Source: Spiroplasma culicicola AES-1 (GTDB lineage Bacteria; Bacillota_I; Bacilli_A; Mycoplasmatales; Mycoplasmataceae). Taken from it: DNA of 64,000 bases. Positions 1 through 10,738 of the stretch are shown here, one piece after another. The notes beneath the pieces were generated by a model. That model had not been told where the DNA came from. It saw only the letters and a list, made by a program, of their open reading frames with translations, and made no database searches. Location: positions 496,001 to 560,000 of the forward strand of contig NZ_CP006681.1 in assembly GCF_000565175.1 (NCBI RefSeq), given 5' to 3'. The position numbers were made by a program, and so were the translations under genes. The stretch's first letter is position 1. Each line of letters opens with the position of its first letter.

Positions 1-678
1 AGAAGAGAAATTCACCACAATGTTTATGTGCAATTAAAATGTATTGTAAATGACTTAGACACTGAGGACTTTAGAATGAGCCATCCTTTATTTGATATAA
101 CAATGTTTGTTAGAACCAAATGAAAAGGAGAATTTGAAACAACGTTAAATATTAACTATAACCAACCAATTTATGTTGAGGGTAAAAATTTAAATGAAAA
201 AGTAGACCACCATGAAGTTGATCCAACTTTAAATAACCATAAAATCCAGCTAAATTTCTTTATGTATTTTGCAAAATTGACCAATTTTAAAGAATGATAT
301 CGAAATATGTTGTATTTTATGATGCCAATTTTAAATAAAATGTTAAAACTAAAAGAAGGCAAAAAAGCAATTGAAAGTAAATTCAAAAAAATCACTAAAT
401 ACTTTGATTTTGATCACGTTTATGAAAATGTAACAGGATTAAAACGAATTAAATATAATTACAGTGTTTTTGAAAGATTAAATGATGAAGAATTTCAAAA
501 ATGTTATACCAATAAAGAAGTTGATTGTTTTACATTTAAGTTGTCTTCAATTGAAGCAATTTATACTAAAGTGGCACGAAAAGTGACAGATGATTATAAA
601 ACAATTGTAGCTCCTTACTTAGAAGCACGCAAAAATGCCAAATTTAAGCCAACTCGTGTAAGAGCATTTGAAATGTAA
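1..678 (+). CDS. Hypothetical protein, C-terminal part (5' end outside window)
   Basis: The reading frame is open from the first base to TAA at 676-678 when the TGA codons at 121 and 295 are read as Trp, so the start lies upstream of the window. The visible 225 residues are charged and soluble-looking, with a Lys-rich segment in the middle and no signal peptide or membrane segment. The end reads KPTRVRAFEM. A hairpin terminator follows at once, so this is the last gene of its transcript. I do not recognise the family and assign no function. Confidence 0.8.
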
Positions 679-697
679 TAGTAATTACATTTTTTTA
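671..697 (+). terminator. Rho-independent terminator
   Basis: The arms AAATGTAAT and ATTACATTT form a 9-bp stem with a 4-nt loop, followed by T residues. The hairpin overlaps the stop codon of the preceding gene. Confidence 0.6.
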
Positions 698-740
698 TTT
701 ATAAGATTTAATCTTATTTAACCAAAAGGGGCATAAAATT

Positions 741-1514
741 ATGAAAAAATTATTATTAACTTTAACAACTGCAATTGTACCAATTACAACAATTACAACA
801 GTAGTTTCTTGTTCTCCAGATGCAGAAGATTTATTTTTCAGAAATGCTGAAGTTATAGAAGAAGTGACAGATTTATTAAAATCAATTCCAAAATCTCAAA
901 CTTTAAAGGAATTTAAAAATGATATTGAAGATACTTTAAATCAATATCTTGAAACTAAAAATTTAACTAATAAAATGAAAGAATTTTATGTTGATGATTT
1001 ATATTGAGTCTATACAAATAATTCAAAAAATAAAATAACACAAGATTCGTTTGTTCAGCAAGATTTTTCAACTGTCAATTATGTAGTTAAAGTTGATTTT
1101 GAAGAAAAAGATGGTTTAGAATGAGAAAGTGAAACTGAAGAATTTAGTATTTATAATACATCAATAAAATATGAAGAAAATAGACTACATTTTGATAATG
1201 CTTTAAATACTGTTGATCAGCGTTATGAATATGAAACTAATGAAAGTCTATTTGAATTAAAACAAGAAATCGTTGAAGAATTTAGTGAACAATTGGCAAC
1301 AGAATTTAAAGACTCAAATGAAACTGCATATAATTTAATGTCAGGTGATTTTATTGCCGATTATCATCTTAAAGTTGAAATTGAAGGAATTGAATCTGTA
1401 AAAGATATTGATACTTCAAAAAGATATGATGTAAAATTTTTATCAGGAACAGCTGTTGATTTTGGTGATAACGATTTTATTTTAGAGGAAGTTAAATTTA
1501 AAAAAGATAATTAA
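741..1514 (+). CDS. Lipoprotein, unknown function
   Basis: This encodes 257 residues with TGA at 1005 and 1122 read as Trp. The N-terminus MKKLLLTLTTAI is a lipoprotein signal peptide, and VVSC places the lipidated Cys at residue 24, so the mature protein should be anchored on the outer face of the membrane. The rest is acidic and rich in Glu, Asp and Lys, with no domain I can name. The start is supported by an upstream purine stretch (aaaagggg). It has its own terminator. Surface lipoproteins of this type are often lineage-specific in mollicutes. Confidence 0.85.
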
Positions 1515-1534
1515 AATAGAAAATAAGCACAAAA

Positions 1535-1566
1535 AAACATTCCATGGCTAAAAGGAATGTTTTTTA
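1535..1566 (+). terminator. Rho-independent terminator
   Basis: AAACATTCC pairs with GGAATGTTT and is followed by a T-run, directly after the lipoprotein gene. Confidence 0.8.
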
Positions 1567-1628
1567 TTATTTAAAATATCTATAACTTAATTGATCGCAT
1601 CATATTTTAAAAAGTATTAATACGTTAT

Positions 1629-1808
1629 TTAATATGATTTATCTGCAAAGTAATTAAGAGTATATCTATCTATATTATTTACTACGTCATTATAAACATT
1701 GGGAGGGCTTACAATAACTGCGTCTGCTAGATAACTAACAGACATATATAATATATCAAATAATAGTAAGAATAGCAATCATAATAAAAATATAAAATAA
1801 TTTTTATG
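1629..1808 (-). pseudogene. In-frame membrane tail beyond the TAG of the choline-kinase-like gene
   Basis: Directly after the TAG of the neighbouring phosphotransferase gene, the same frame stays open for 59 more codons to a TAA at 1629-1631. The peptide starts HKNYFIFLLWLLFLLLFDI, a convincing transmembrane segment, and ends NYFADKSY. It has no start codon or ribosome-binding site of its own. I infer either a detached C-terminal tail created by a nonsense mutation or a decayed separate gene. Confidence 0.4.
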
Positions 1809-2612
1809 CTATAAAAAATGTTTTATAGCTTGGCGTGAATTAATTCTTGAGTATTTTTCTTGATAAATTACGTGATAAATATTTTCATTGGTAGTTATAA
1901 ACATATAATTGGCTCATAATGTTCATAGCAAATCTTGATAATTAATACATAAATCCAATAAATCTAGTTCATTTTCATTTAAATAATTGATTTCAATTAA
2001 CTTTTTAATAAATAATTGAATGGCATTTTGATCATCATTGCAAGTTTCTGTAATAAAACTTGCAATATCAAAGAATTTATCATTTAGCATTACATAATCA
2101 TAATCAATAAACATAATTTTGTCATTGTTATGTAAGATATTGCCAGGAACTAAATCATTGTGACTAATAGTTTTTGCTAAACTTTGTAGTTGATCCAATT
2201 GACTACTAATCATTTGATATTTTTCTAACAATAATTTGTCTTTAACTTCTTGATTATGAAAGAAAAAATCTAAAAATTGTTGATAACTAAATGTTTTGAT
2301 ATTATTTTGATTTATTTTGATATTGTGAAAATCAACTATTGCTTGAACAATTAAATTGATTAATTTTTCATCAAGTTGGCAGTTTTCGATATTTTCAAAA
2401 CCAATTAAAATTTTAAATTTTGAGACTAAATGATCATTTTCAAAATGAAAAGCTCTCGGTTTAACCATAATTGTTTGACTATTAAGTAAAAATTCTAATA
2501 AAACATTGGCTTCATTTTGTTTGTCTAAATACATTTCAGTATGACTTAAAGATTGTTTAATAACATCAAGACCTTCGACTTTAATATCATTTGTTAATCC
2601 TTTAAATTCCAT
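1809..2612 (-). CDS. Choline/ethanolamine-kinase-like (LicA/APH-fold) phosphotransferase
   Basis: This encodes 267 residues, reading TGA codons near the C-terminus as Trp. The catalytic loop reads SHNDLVPGNIL and the metal-binding motif follows as FIDYDYV, the pattern of aminoglycoside-phosphotransferase-fold choline kinases (Brenner motif HxDxxxxN and IDxD/E). The likely role is ATP-dependent phosphorylation of choline or a related small alcohol for membrane lipid or glycolipid decoration; the substrate is inferred. The start is ATG at 2612, six bases after GAGGTG. A GTG three codons upstream overlaps that site and is less likely. It is divergent from the rdgB-like gene. An in-frame TAG ends it before a further hydrophobic open stretch. 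Confidence 0.8.
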
Positions 2613-2666
2613 ATTTATCACCTCTATTTTAAGTTATTATATATTAATAAAGGGTGAAAAGAATTT

Positions 2667-3263
2667 ATGAAAACAATTTGAATAGCAACTAATAATCCTT
2701 CAAAAGTTAAGGAATTTAAATATTTATTACCAGAATATGAAATTAAAACTTTAAATGATATTGATCCCAATATCGATATTCCTGAAGATGGAGCAACTTT
2801 TGAAGAAAATGCTTTAATTAAAGCAAGATATTTAAAAGATAAAGTTAAAGGAATCATCCTTGCAGATGATTCAGGCTTGTGTATTGAAAGTTTAAATAAT
2901 TTTCCAGGAATCTATAGTGCTCGTTGAGCAAAACCAGAAACTGATTGAATTAAAATTGTTGACTTATTACTTGCAAAAATGAAAGAAGAAGGTTTAACAG
3001 ATATTGATCAAAGAAAAGCGTATTTTAATTCAACAATTGCTTTAATTGATACAAAAAATAACATTGAAAAGTTATTTAGTTTTCAAGTTCATGGCCATAT
3101 TTTAGATAAACAATATATTCAAAATGGCTTTGCATATGACACAATTTTTCGTCCACTAGGAAAAGAAATTACTTTTTCACAAATGAATTTTGAAGAAAAA
3201 CAAACAATGTCTCACCGATTTGGTGTTATTAAACAAGTTAAAGAATATCTTGATAAAATGTAA
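2667..3263 (+). CDS. rdgB: Non-canonical purine NTP pyrophosphatase (RdgB/HAM1 family)
   Basis: This 198-residue protein is the usual length for the family. The N-terminus MKTIWIATNNPSKVKEF is the substrate-binding P-loop-like motif (TxNxxKxxE/K). The central ADDSGLCIESLNNFPGIYSA is the family catalytic segment, and GFAYDTIF with the C-terminal SHRFGV matches the conserved (G)YDPxF and SHR-A blocks. It hydrolyses dITP, dXTP and ITP to monophosphates and so keeps deaminated purines out of nucleic acids in the cytoplasm. TGA codons at 2679, 2925 and 2946 are Trp. The ribosome-binding site AGGGTG lies about 10 nt upstream. The gene is divergent from the choline-kinase-like gene with a shared 54-bp promoter gap. 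Confidence 0.92.
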
Positions 3264-3330
3264 TTATTAAATGCTTTAGTATGAAAAAAAAGATTAATTA
3301 AGTTTTTATAAATATAACAATTATTTTTAG

Positions 3331-3369
3331 AAAAAAAGAAATAAAACTTTCTTTTTTTTTTTTTTTTTT
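3331..3369 (+). terminator. Terminator with an 18-T tract
   Basis: An A/G-rich arm (AAAAAAAGAAA) pairs with TTTCTTTTTTT and runs into 18 consecutive T residues at 3352-3369. It lies between the rdgB-like gene and the RpiR regulator. The homopolymer is unusually long. Confidence 0.55.
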
Positions 3370-3505
3370 ATGATTTTCTTGTAATGTAACTTTACTTAGT
3401 TTATATCTACTTTAGTTTTAAGTTTTTAAAAAGGTTACATTATAGATTTTTTAGCATTTTTAAGAAAAATTTACTGGTTATTCTATTAAAAAAAATATTT
3501 TAAAA

Positions 3506-3511
3506 TATAAT
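3506..3511 (+). promoter_or_regulatory. -10 element of the rpiR-type gene
   Basis: A perfect TATAAT lies about 20 nt before the start codon, and the ribosome-binding purines AAGGAAAG sit between. No clear -35 is present at the expected spacing. Confidence 0.5.
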
Positions 3512-3530
3512 GATTTAGAAAAGGAAAGAT

Positions 3531-4301
3531 GTGAGAATGAAAGCTATTAAGGAATTTTTATTAAATACATTAAAATTTGATAATTCAGATATCAATAAAA
3601 AAATTGCAAAAAATTTACTTGAATCATACAATACTGATAAGTATTTAAGTCTCAAAGAATTATCTTTAAAATCATATTGTTCAGAATCAGCAATTACAAA
3701 ATTTTGTAAAAAAATAGAGCTTAGTGGTTATAAAGAATTAATTATTTGTTTACAAATTGAAAAAGAAAAGTATTTAAGAAATAATGTTGAAAATATATCA
3801 TTTGGTCAAAATTATATTTTTGATTATCTTGATTTTATTAAATCAGAAATTACATTAAATAGACAGTGAATTGAAAACTTTAAAATTTCTTTACAAGAAA
3901 AAAAGAAATTGTATATTTTTTCGTGCTATCAGTTAATGGATATTGCTAATTTTTTTAGAGAGTATAGTGAATTTAAAGGCACTAGGACTATTTTTTCAGC
4001 TATTAGACATTTTGAAGGTAGAAGTATACAAAATGCTATTAGTGAAAACAATTCAATAATTCTTATTTTTTTAAGTGGACAAGATAATAATTGATTAATT
4101 GATGAAATATATAGTGTTATTAAAAAAAATAGAAACAGTAAAGATATTTATATTATTTCTTCTAAGTCTCAAAGTAATAAAATAGAGCAAAAAAATTTAT
4201 ATCAATTAAATTCTTATAAAATGTATTCTGGATATGAGTATAGAAGAATATATTTGGATATATTGTGTTTAACAATATTTGAAGACTATAAAAGAATTTA
4301 A
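3531..4301 (+). CDS. MurR/RpiR-family transcriptional regulator
   Basis: This encodes 256 residues. Residues about 40-80 form an RpiR-type helix-turn-helix (LKELSLKSYCSESAITKFCK, then SGYKELI). The C-terminal half has a SIS-like sugar-phosphate-sensing pattern of alternating strands and helices (YIFSCYQLMDIANFF, SIILIFLSGQDN), although the match is divergent. TGA codons at 3867 and 4092 are Trp. The start is GTG at 3531, placed 4-6 nt after AAGGAAAG; ATG at 3537 is the alternative. It stands directly before the beta-glucoside genes, so local control of that operon is the natural inference. It has its own terminator. Confidence 0.83.
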
Positions 4302-4342
4302 TTTCCAAATTGGAAAGTAGAATACTATTTTAAAATACCTAT

Positions 4343-4373
4343 AAATACTATGTTTTTTAATAGTATTTTTTTT
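4343..4373 (+). terminator. Rho-independent terminator
   Basis: AAATACTA pairs with TAGTATTT, followed by T residues, after the RpiR-type regulator. Confidence 0.65.
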
Positions 4374-4410
4374 ATGCCTTATTTACTAGCTCTTATTTAA
4401 ATAATAAAAT

Positions 4411-4439
4411 TTGCTAATTTTCTATTGAAACTAAATAAT
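4411..4439 (+). promoter_or_regulatory. Promoter of the beta-glucoside operon
   Basis: TTGCTA (4411-4416) and AATAAT (4434-4439) are spaced by 17 bp. The predicted start of transcription falls in the inverted repeat just downstream. Confidence 0.5.
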
Positions 4440-4442
4440 AAA

Positions 4443-4467
4443 TTTGAACTATAGTTTTATAGTCAAA
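4443..4467 (+). promoter_or_regulatory. Putative RpiR operator (inverted repeat)
   Basis: TTTGAACTATA and TATAGTCAAA form an inverted repeat with a single bulged base, centred near the expected transcription start of the beta-glucoside operon. Its position fits a repressor site for the adjacent RpiR-type protein; binding is inferred. Confidence 0.45.
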
Positions 4468-4481
4468 TAGAGAGGGAAAAA

Positions 4482-5846
4482 ATGAAATTTTCAAAGAAGT
4501 TTACATTTGGTGCAGCTATAAGTACAATTCAAACTGAGGGTTTAGGTATCACAAATAGAGGACTAACTACATTTGATAAATATTATAGTGAGCATCCAGA
4601 AAAATTTTTTAATAATGATGGTCCAGATATTACAGTTGATATCACTAGACATTATGAAGAAGATATAAAAAAGTGAGCTGAGTTAAAATTGGAATCAATA
4701 CGTTTTGGTTTTTCATGATCCAGATTATTTCCTGATGGAGATAATTTAGATTATGATGCAGTAGCTTATTATAAAGATTTTTTAGTTAAGTTAAAGCAAA
4801 ATAATATTGAAGCTTTTATGACACTATTTCACTTTGATATGCCGTTATGAGCTCATGAGTTAGGTGGATGATCTTCTAGAATAGTTATAGATAAGTTTGT
4901 AAAATTTGCAAAATTTGTATTTGAAGAATATCACACTCTTGTTGCAAAGTTTGTTACATTTAATGAACCTTTAGTTCCTATAATGGGAGGATATTTATAT
5001 GATGGTCATTATCCTGGAATCGTTGATTTTAAAGAGGCAATTTCTCAATTTTATGGTTTAACACTGGCCCATGCAAAAACAACAGAATTATTTTATTCTT
5101 TAAATATTAAGGATTCAGAAATTGGAATTGTTTTTGATTGAAATATTACAATTCCAAAAAATGAAGATGAAAATAATTTATATGCAGCAAAAGTACATGA
5201 TGCATTTACAAATAGAGGGCCTTTAAATATTTTAGTAAAAGGAAAAATTGATGATTTTTTAATTAAAATCCTTAAAGATGAAAAAGTTTTACCAGATGTT
5301 CAAGAGGGAGACTTAAAAATAATTGAAGAAACTAAAATTGATTTTTTGGGTATAAATTATTATTTTCCAAAAAGAGTTGAATTTGATCATACAAGTAATT
5401 CAAAATATACGTTATTTAAAATTAAACCATATTTACCAAGTGATGCTCGAATGAATGTACATAGAGGATGAGAAATTTATCCAGAATCACTATATTTAAT
5501 TGGACAATATATTAAAGAAGAATTTAATAATATTCCTTGATATATTGCAGAAAATGGTATGGGTGTTGAAAATGAAACGCGTTTTAAAGACAAAAATGGT
5601 TTAATTGAAGATGATTATCGTATTGAATTTTATACTGAACACTTAGAATCTTTAAGTAAAACAATTCAAGAAGGTTCAAATTGTTTTGGTTATCATGTTT
5701 GATCTGCTATTGATTGTTGAAGTTTTAGAAATGGATTTAAAAATAGATATGGTTTAATAGGAGTTGATATTGAAACTCAAGAAAGATATTTTAAAAAATC
5801 TTCTTGATGATTCAGAGACTTAATTTTGGAGAAAAATGGAAAATAA
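4482..5846 (+). CDS. Glycoside hydrolase family 1, 6-phospho-beta-glucosidase
   Basis: This 454-residue protein is close to the usual GH1 length. The N-terminal FTFGAAISTIQTEG is a diverged form of the family FxWG-A-S-QxEG signature. The acid/base Glu is in VTFNEP and the nucleophile Glu in YIAENGMG. SIRFGFSWSRLFP is the conserved strand before them. It hydrolyses phosphorylated beta-glucosides delivered by the PTS protein encoded two genes downstream. Several TGA codons encode Trp. The start follows the GAGAGGG ribosome-binding site. Its 3' end overlaps the ROK kinase start by 11 bp, so the two are translationally coupled. Confidence 0.93.
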
Positions 5847-6723
5847 TCATAAATTCGTTTTTGATGTTGGTGGTTCATCAATAAAATATATTCATTTTGA
5901 TGATATGGATATTGAAATAGAAAAACAAGAAATTGAGTATGAAGGATTTAAAAAAGAAGAGAAGAAAGAATTAAGATATATTTTAAATTTAATTTTAAAT
6001 AAAATTAAAAATATTGAATTTAAATTTGATCTTGGTATTGCATTACCTGGAATAATTGATAATACAAATTATTTGATTAAAACTGATTCAACAATTATAG
6101 ATGTAAATATTAAAATTAATGATTTTTTTTCTAATATTAAAAATATTAATAAATTAATAATTGAAAATGATGCAAAGGCAGCTGCCTTTGCTGAATTTAA
6201 AGTGAGAAACTTAAAAGACCAAAGTTTGTCTAATCTAGTACATGTTACCATTGGTACTGCAATAGGCGGAGGCATTATTATTAATAAAAAAATATATTCA
6301 GGTACTAAAAAATATGCAGGAGAATTATCAAAATTATTTTCAACTATTTATGATGATAATTCAACCGTATATGAGGATATTTCAACTACTCAAAATTGTC
6401 TTAGATATAAGAGAAAAGAAATTAATGGTATAGAATTAATGAATTTATATATTGATAATGAACCAGCTGCTATTGAAATAGTAAATGAATGAATTAATAA
6501 ATTATCCAAGTTTCTTCTAAATTTAGACTACTTGTATGCCCCTGATTTAATAACTATTGGGGGTGGAATTTGTAATAATGAATTATTCATTAGTACATTA
6601 TTTAAAAAGTATTATGAAAATAGAATTGAAAAAAATATATTTAGTTCTAAAGTAGAAAAAGCACATTTTTTTAATGATGCAGGATGTTATGGAATTAAAT
6701 ATTTATTGGATAATGAGTTATAG
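5836..6723 (+). CDS. ROK-family sugar kinase
   Basis: This encodes 295 residues. The ATP-binding motif FDVGGSSIKY is at the N-terminus. IENDAKAAAFAE carries the catalytic Asp, and VTIGTAIGGGIIINKKIYSG is the phosphate-2/sugar region. ITIGGGI near the C-terminus is the adenosine motif. The zinc motif CxCGxxGCxE of many ROK proteins is absent; only a lone Cys follows STTQN. TGA at 6490 is Trp. Between GH1 and PTS genes it probably phosphorylates glucose or the beta-glucoside released in this pathway; the substrate is inferred. Confidence 0.88.
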
Positions 6724-6734
6724 AAAGGATTTAA

Positions 6735-9383
6735 ATGAATTTAAAAGTATATGCTCCAGTTGATGGAGAAATTGATTTAATTGATAAATTAAATGATGGC
6801 GTATTTAGTGAAAAAATGTTAGGTGATGGTTTTTATATAAAGCCAGATAATGACGAATTTTATTCACCTTTGGATAATTCAAAAGTTAAATTAATCTTTG
6901 ATACTAAACATGCAATATTTTTTGAAGGACCAAGTGGCTCATCGTTATTAATGCATATAGGTTTAGATACAGTAAAATTAAATGGTGAACCTTTTGAAAT
7001 AGCTGTAAAAGTTGATCAAAAAATTAATTTAGATACTAAAATTGTTCAAGTTAATAGAGAACAAATTGAAAGTAATGGTTTAAGTGTATTGACTCCAATA
7101 GTTATTGACTATCAAGGAGAAGAAAAATGTGTTTTTAAATTAACAACAAAAAATAAAAAAGTTAAGCGTGGAGAATTAATTGGAGAATTTGTTTTAACTG
7201 ATAATAAAACTGAAAAAAAAGAGATTTCTGATATTAAAAATTTATTTTTAGGTGAAAATAGTTATGTAAGTAATTCAAGAGAAATTAATAAATTAGTTGG
7301 TGGAAATAGCAATTATAGTGAAGTCTATAATTGTATGACAAGACTAAGATTTAAAGTATATGATAAGAACCTTGTAGATGAAAAGAAAATTAGTAAATTA
7401 GATTTTGTTAAAGGGTTAATATGAAGTGATAATGAATTACAAATTGTAATTGGTCAAGATGTTTATAGATATAAAGACCAAATTATTTTGTTAAATTCAT
7501 CATCTGCTGAATTTGATTTTGAAAATAATAGTATAAAAAAACAAACAGTAGGGAAAAGAATTCTACAATGTTTATCTGGAATTATGGTACCAAATTTACC
7601 AGTCTTGATTGTAGGGGGGCTATATTTGGGAATTGTATCTCTATTTAAACAGTTTGGTTGAATGCCAAATATTTCTTTTGGTGTTCCTGGAGAAGGACAA
7701 ATAAGTATATGAGATGCGGGACCATTATGAGGAACACTGCAAGTAACTTCAGAATTAACATTAAAATTTTTAGCTATATTTGTGGCAATTAATACTGCAA
7801 AATATTTTAATTGAAATATTCATCTAGCATTATTAATTTCAATAATGGTTGCAAATCCATTTTTATTTGATGGAGGAAATACAGATGGAGGTAATAGTTT
7901 TGGAGTTCAATGAATATTATTTGCAACTGGTATTAATCCAGATCATGAAATTTTAGGAGGATTGGCTTATATTTCAGTTTTTGCCTATACAGCCAAGTTT
8001 TTTCCACACATATTTGGAATAATAATTGCTGTAAAATGAGATGCTTGATTAAAAACAAAAATTAATCCTAAGGTAGATTTAATATTTAGGCCATTTCTAG
8101 TAGTTGTACCAACTGTATTTTTAATACTATTTATTATAGGACCATTATGATATATTTTAGAACAATTATTAGGATTACTATTTATTTATACAGTAGGTAC
8201 ATTACCATTTGGAATTGGTGCAGGTTTCTTTGCAGCACTCTGACAAATTGCAGTTGCATTTGGTTTACATTTAGCATTAGGAAATATTAATGGTTTAATG
8301 GCTGAAAGACAAGCTGGGTATGGTTACTTAGGGCCAGGAAGTTCATTATCAGTTTGAGCACAAGTTGGAGCTATAATTATTGTGGCTATTATGTCTAAAA
8401 ACGCGAAGTTAAAAAGACAAGCAATTAGTACAATTCCAGGGGGTATCCTAGGAATTACAGAACCAATTGTATATGGTATTAATCTACCAAAATTTAGACC
8501 ATTTCTTGCCGGTATATTTGGGGCTTTCATAGCAGGTAGTTTTGCTGGAGCAGTTGGTGTAACTTCAAGAGTTTGATCTGGAATGGGAATATTTGAAATT
8601 ATAGGTTTTATGTCAGATCCAGTATATATTGGAAATTCAAAACCACCAGAATTCTTATTATCAAATACAACTAATGGTATTTTATATATTGTTGCTTGTT
8701 TAGTTGCATTAGGAAGTTCAATGTTAATATGTATGTTTATGTATCGTGATAGAATTTCTGAAATAAGAATGACAAAATCAATTAATAATAAAATTTATAA
8801 AATAATTATTGCAAATAATCCAAAAATGGATAAAGAACAAAAATTAAAATTAAAAGTTCAATTAGCTGAAATTGCTAATATGATTGATAAAGAAATTTTG
8901 ACAGAAATTAAGAATTTAGAGAAAAATTTAATATCAAGAATTAAAATAGTTGATAAGATTGATTATTTAAATGAATTAAAAACTAAAAAGACTGAAATTC
9001 TAAAAGTAAAGGGTAAAAAATTTGCTTTAAAAAATAATGAGCTTAAAATAACTCAAATTTATAAACAAATTGAAAATTTAAAATATATAACTCAAATTGA
9101 AGTAATGGAAAATAAATTAGTTGAATTAGAAAAAACAATTAAGTTAGAAACTTTAAATAAATATCAAGATAACTTTATTAAAAAGGCAGATGAAATTTAT
9201 AAAAAAATATTCAATATTTACAATGTAAAAAAATCAATTGATTTAGAACCACAATTGTATAATGCAGTTCACTCTTTAGATATTTCATTTAACATAATTA
9301 CAGCAAAAAATGAAACTATCGATTTAAATAAGACATTGAAAAAAACTAAATTAGAGAATAATAATAAATTGAAAATGTTATAA
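6735..9383 (+). CDS. Beta-glucoside-type PTS transporter, IIA-IIB-IIC fusion with coiled-coil tail
   Basis: This 882-residue membrane protein should import and phosphorylate a beta-glucoside. Domain order is IIA (about 1-150; the phosphohistidine is H74 in LMHIGLDTVKLNGE, with H59 as the supporting His), IIB (about 170-250; C200 in YNCMTRLRF) and IIC (about 270-680; GITEPIVYGINLP carries the EIIC substrate-region signature). Many TGA codons are Trp. After the last membrane segment, about 200 residues of Lys/Glu/Asn-rich helical sequence with heptad-like spacing follow, which standard Bgl-type transporters lack. The usual order in Firmicutes is IIB-IIC-IIA, so IIA first is another departure. 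It is the last gene of the operon before a strong terminator. Confidence 0.92.
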
Positions 9384-9427
9384 AAATTAGATAAGTCCTA
9401 GCAAAATAGGAAGAATAAACAAAGCAT

Positions 9428-9462
9428 GACAATGATTAAATAGTTAATCATTGTCCTTTTTA
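9428..9462 (+). terminator. Strong Rho-independent terminator
   Basis: A perfect 12-bp stem (GACAATGATTAA / TTAATCATTGTC) with a 4-nt loop is followed by CTTTTT at the end of the beta-glucoside operon. Confidence 0.9.
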
Positions 9463-9519
9463 ATATATAATTTAAATTTTGCATATAAAAACTTGATTTT
9501 GATATTAGAATAGTAAAAT

Positions 9520-9612
9520 TTATTTTGTTTTTTCATATTTAGCATTATCAAAAGCTCTTTCAAGAGCTTTTTTATAGTTTCATAATATTTTTGACCTTAA
9601 AAAACAACCTTC
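9520..9612 (-). pseudogene. Short decayed coding remnant in the 9384-9827 gap
   Basis: On the minus strand a 30-codon open frame (TGA as Trp) ends at TAA 9520-9522 and reads YKKALERAFDNAKYEKTK at its C-terminus. It has no start codon. Within it the palindrome AAAGCTCTT/AAGAGCTTT (9551-9570) also resembles a terminator. The rest of the 444-bp gap is A/T-rich without a gene I can support. Confidence 0.25.
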
Positions 9613-9827
9613 TTTTTTGAAATTTTATAATAACGAATTGATAATATGAATATTATATTAGGGTTATTCTTTTTCCTATTTTTTTATATAGTTATAGTTT
9701 ATAGTAGAAGAAAAATGAGTTTACTAAATTTTTAAAAGTTAATTAAATAAAAAATTGTTATTATATTTTTGTTAAGAAATATTTTGTATTTCTTCAATAT
9801 ATTAAAAATTAGAAAGGCAATTTTTAA

Positions 9828-10712
9828 ATGAAAAAAAATCAAAATAAAAATAACACTAAAAATTTACTTAAAAAACATAATAAAATAATTAAAACATTTT
9901 TTAAAACTAATTTTCTTACTTTATTATCATTTCTAATAGATCAAATTATTTTTGCAACAACTTTAGTTTTATTTATTTTAAATTTAGTATTAAAAGAAAG
10001 CAATGACATAATATCATTCTCAGTTGTTGGGGGAAGTATTTTTCTTCTTCTAAAATTTACTTATACTAATTGATTTGCAAAAAATCAATATTTTAAAGCA
10101 ATTTATATTTTTGATTACAATTTAAAATTAGAAAATCATAAATTTAAAAATCAAAGATGTACATCATTTACACCAATTTGATTTTGAATATATATTATTG
10201 CAGCTAACTTTACTACAGTTGTATTTATAAATTTTGAATTGAGTAATGTATTATCATCAAGTCCAGTAATGGCTGCAATTTTAGAATCAATGTTAAATGT
10301 TTTACTATTGCCTTCATTCTTAAATTCTTTCCAAAAATTAGCACAATCTAATCAAGATGTTGAAGCCAACTATAAAAATTTAATCAAAACTCAATATTTT
10401 TCAAATGAGTCATTATTTGAAGATGCAAAATTTGCAGATCATTATTTAAATGTTGGTTTTCCAAAAAATAACTTAGTATCTAAAAATGGATTATTTATTT
10501 TTACTAATAAAAAAGATTTAACTGAAAAAGAAATTAGTGAAATAAAAAAAGTTAATGAAAAAGTATTAGATGATTATAAGAAAATTTGGGCAAACTATTA
10601 TGAATTATTAGAACAAAGCTCAATGCTTGAATTTTCAAAATTTAAGTCAAAATCTTTATTTTGAATTGAAAGAATATATGATCATATATTCTTAGATTTC
10701 TTTAATATTTAA
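9828..10712 (+). CDS. Hypothetical membrane protein
   Basis: This encodes 294 residues with TGA codons read as Trp. A Lys/Asn-rich N-terminus is followed by two adjacent membrane segments (LTLLSFLIDQIIFATTLVLF and ISFSVVGGSIFLLLKF), then another pair around residues 120-165 (IWFWIYIIAANFTTVVF and the MAAILESMLNVLL region). The C-terminal 120 residues are soluble and helical. The organisation loosely recalls RDD-type small membrane proteins, but I cannot name the family. The ribosome-binding site AGAAAGG lies about 12 nt upstream. It is a single-gene unit ended by a good terminator. Confidence 0.82.
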
Positions 10713-10738
10713 TTTAATGGAAAAAACAAAAATTATTT

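Noticed and set aside
4482-5846. GH1 gene considered broken by many stop codons
   Set aside because: All internal stops are TGA at positions where Trp is expected, consistent with the mollicute code, and both catalytic Glu motifs are intact.
6069-6275. Minus-strand open frame inside the ROK kinase gene
   Set aside because: It is the shadow of a well-supported coding gene, with no ribosome-binding site and no family resemblance.
9551-9574. Second terminator downstream of the beta-glucoside operon
   Set aside because: The palindrome AAAGCTCTT/AAGAGCTTT is followed by a few T residues, but it lies in a remnant minus-strand coding frame (ALERAF), and the operon already has a stronger terminator at 9428; kept only as part of the remnant note.
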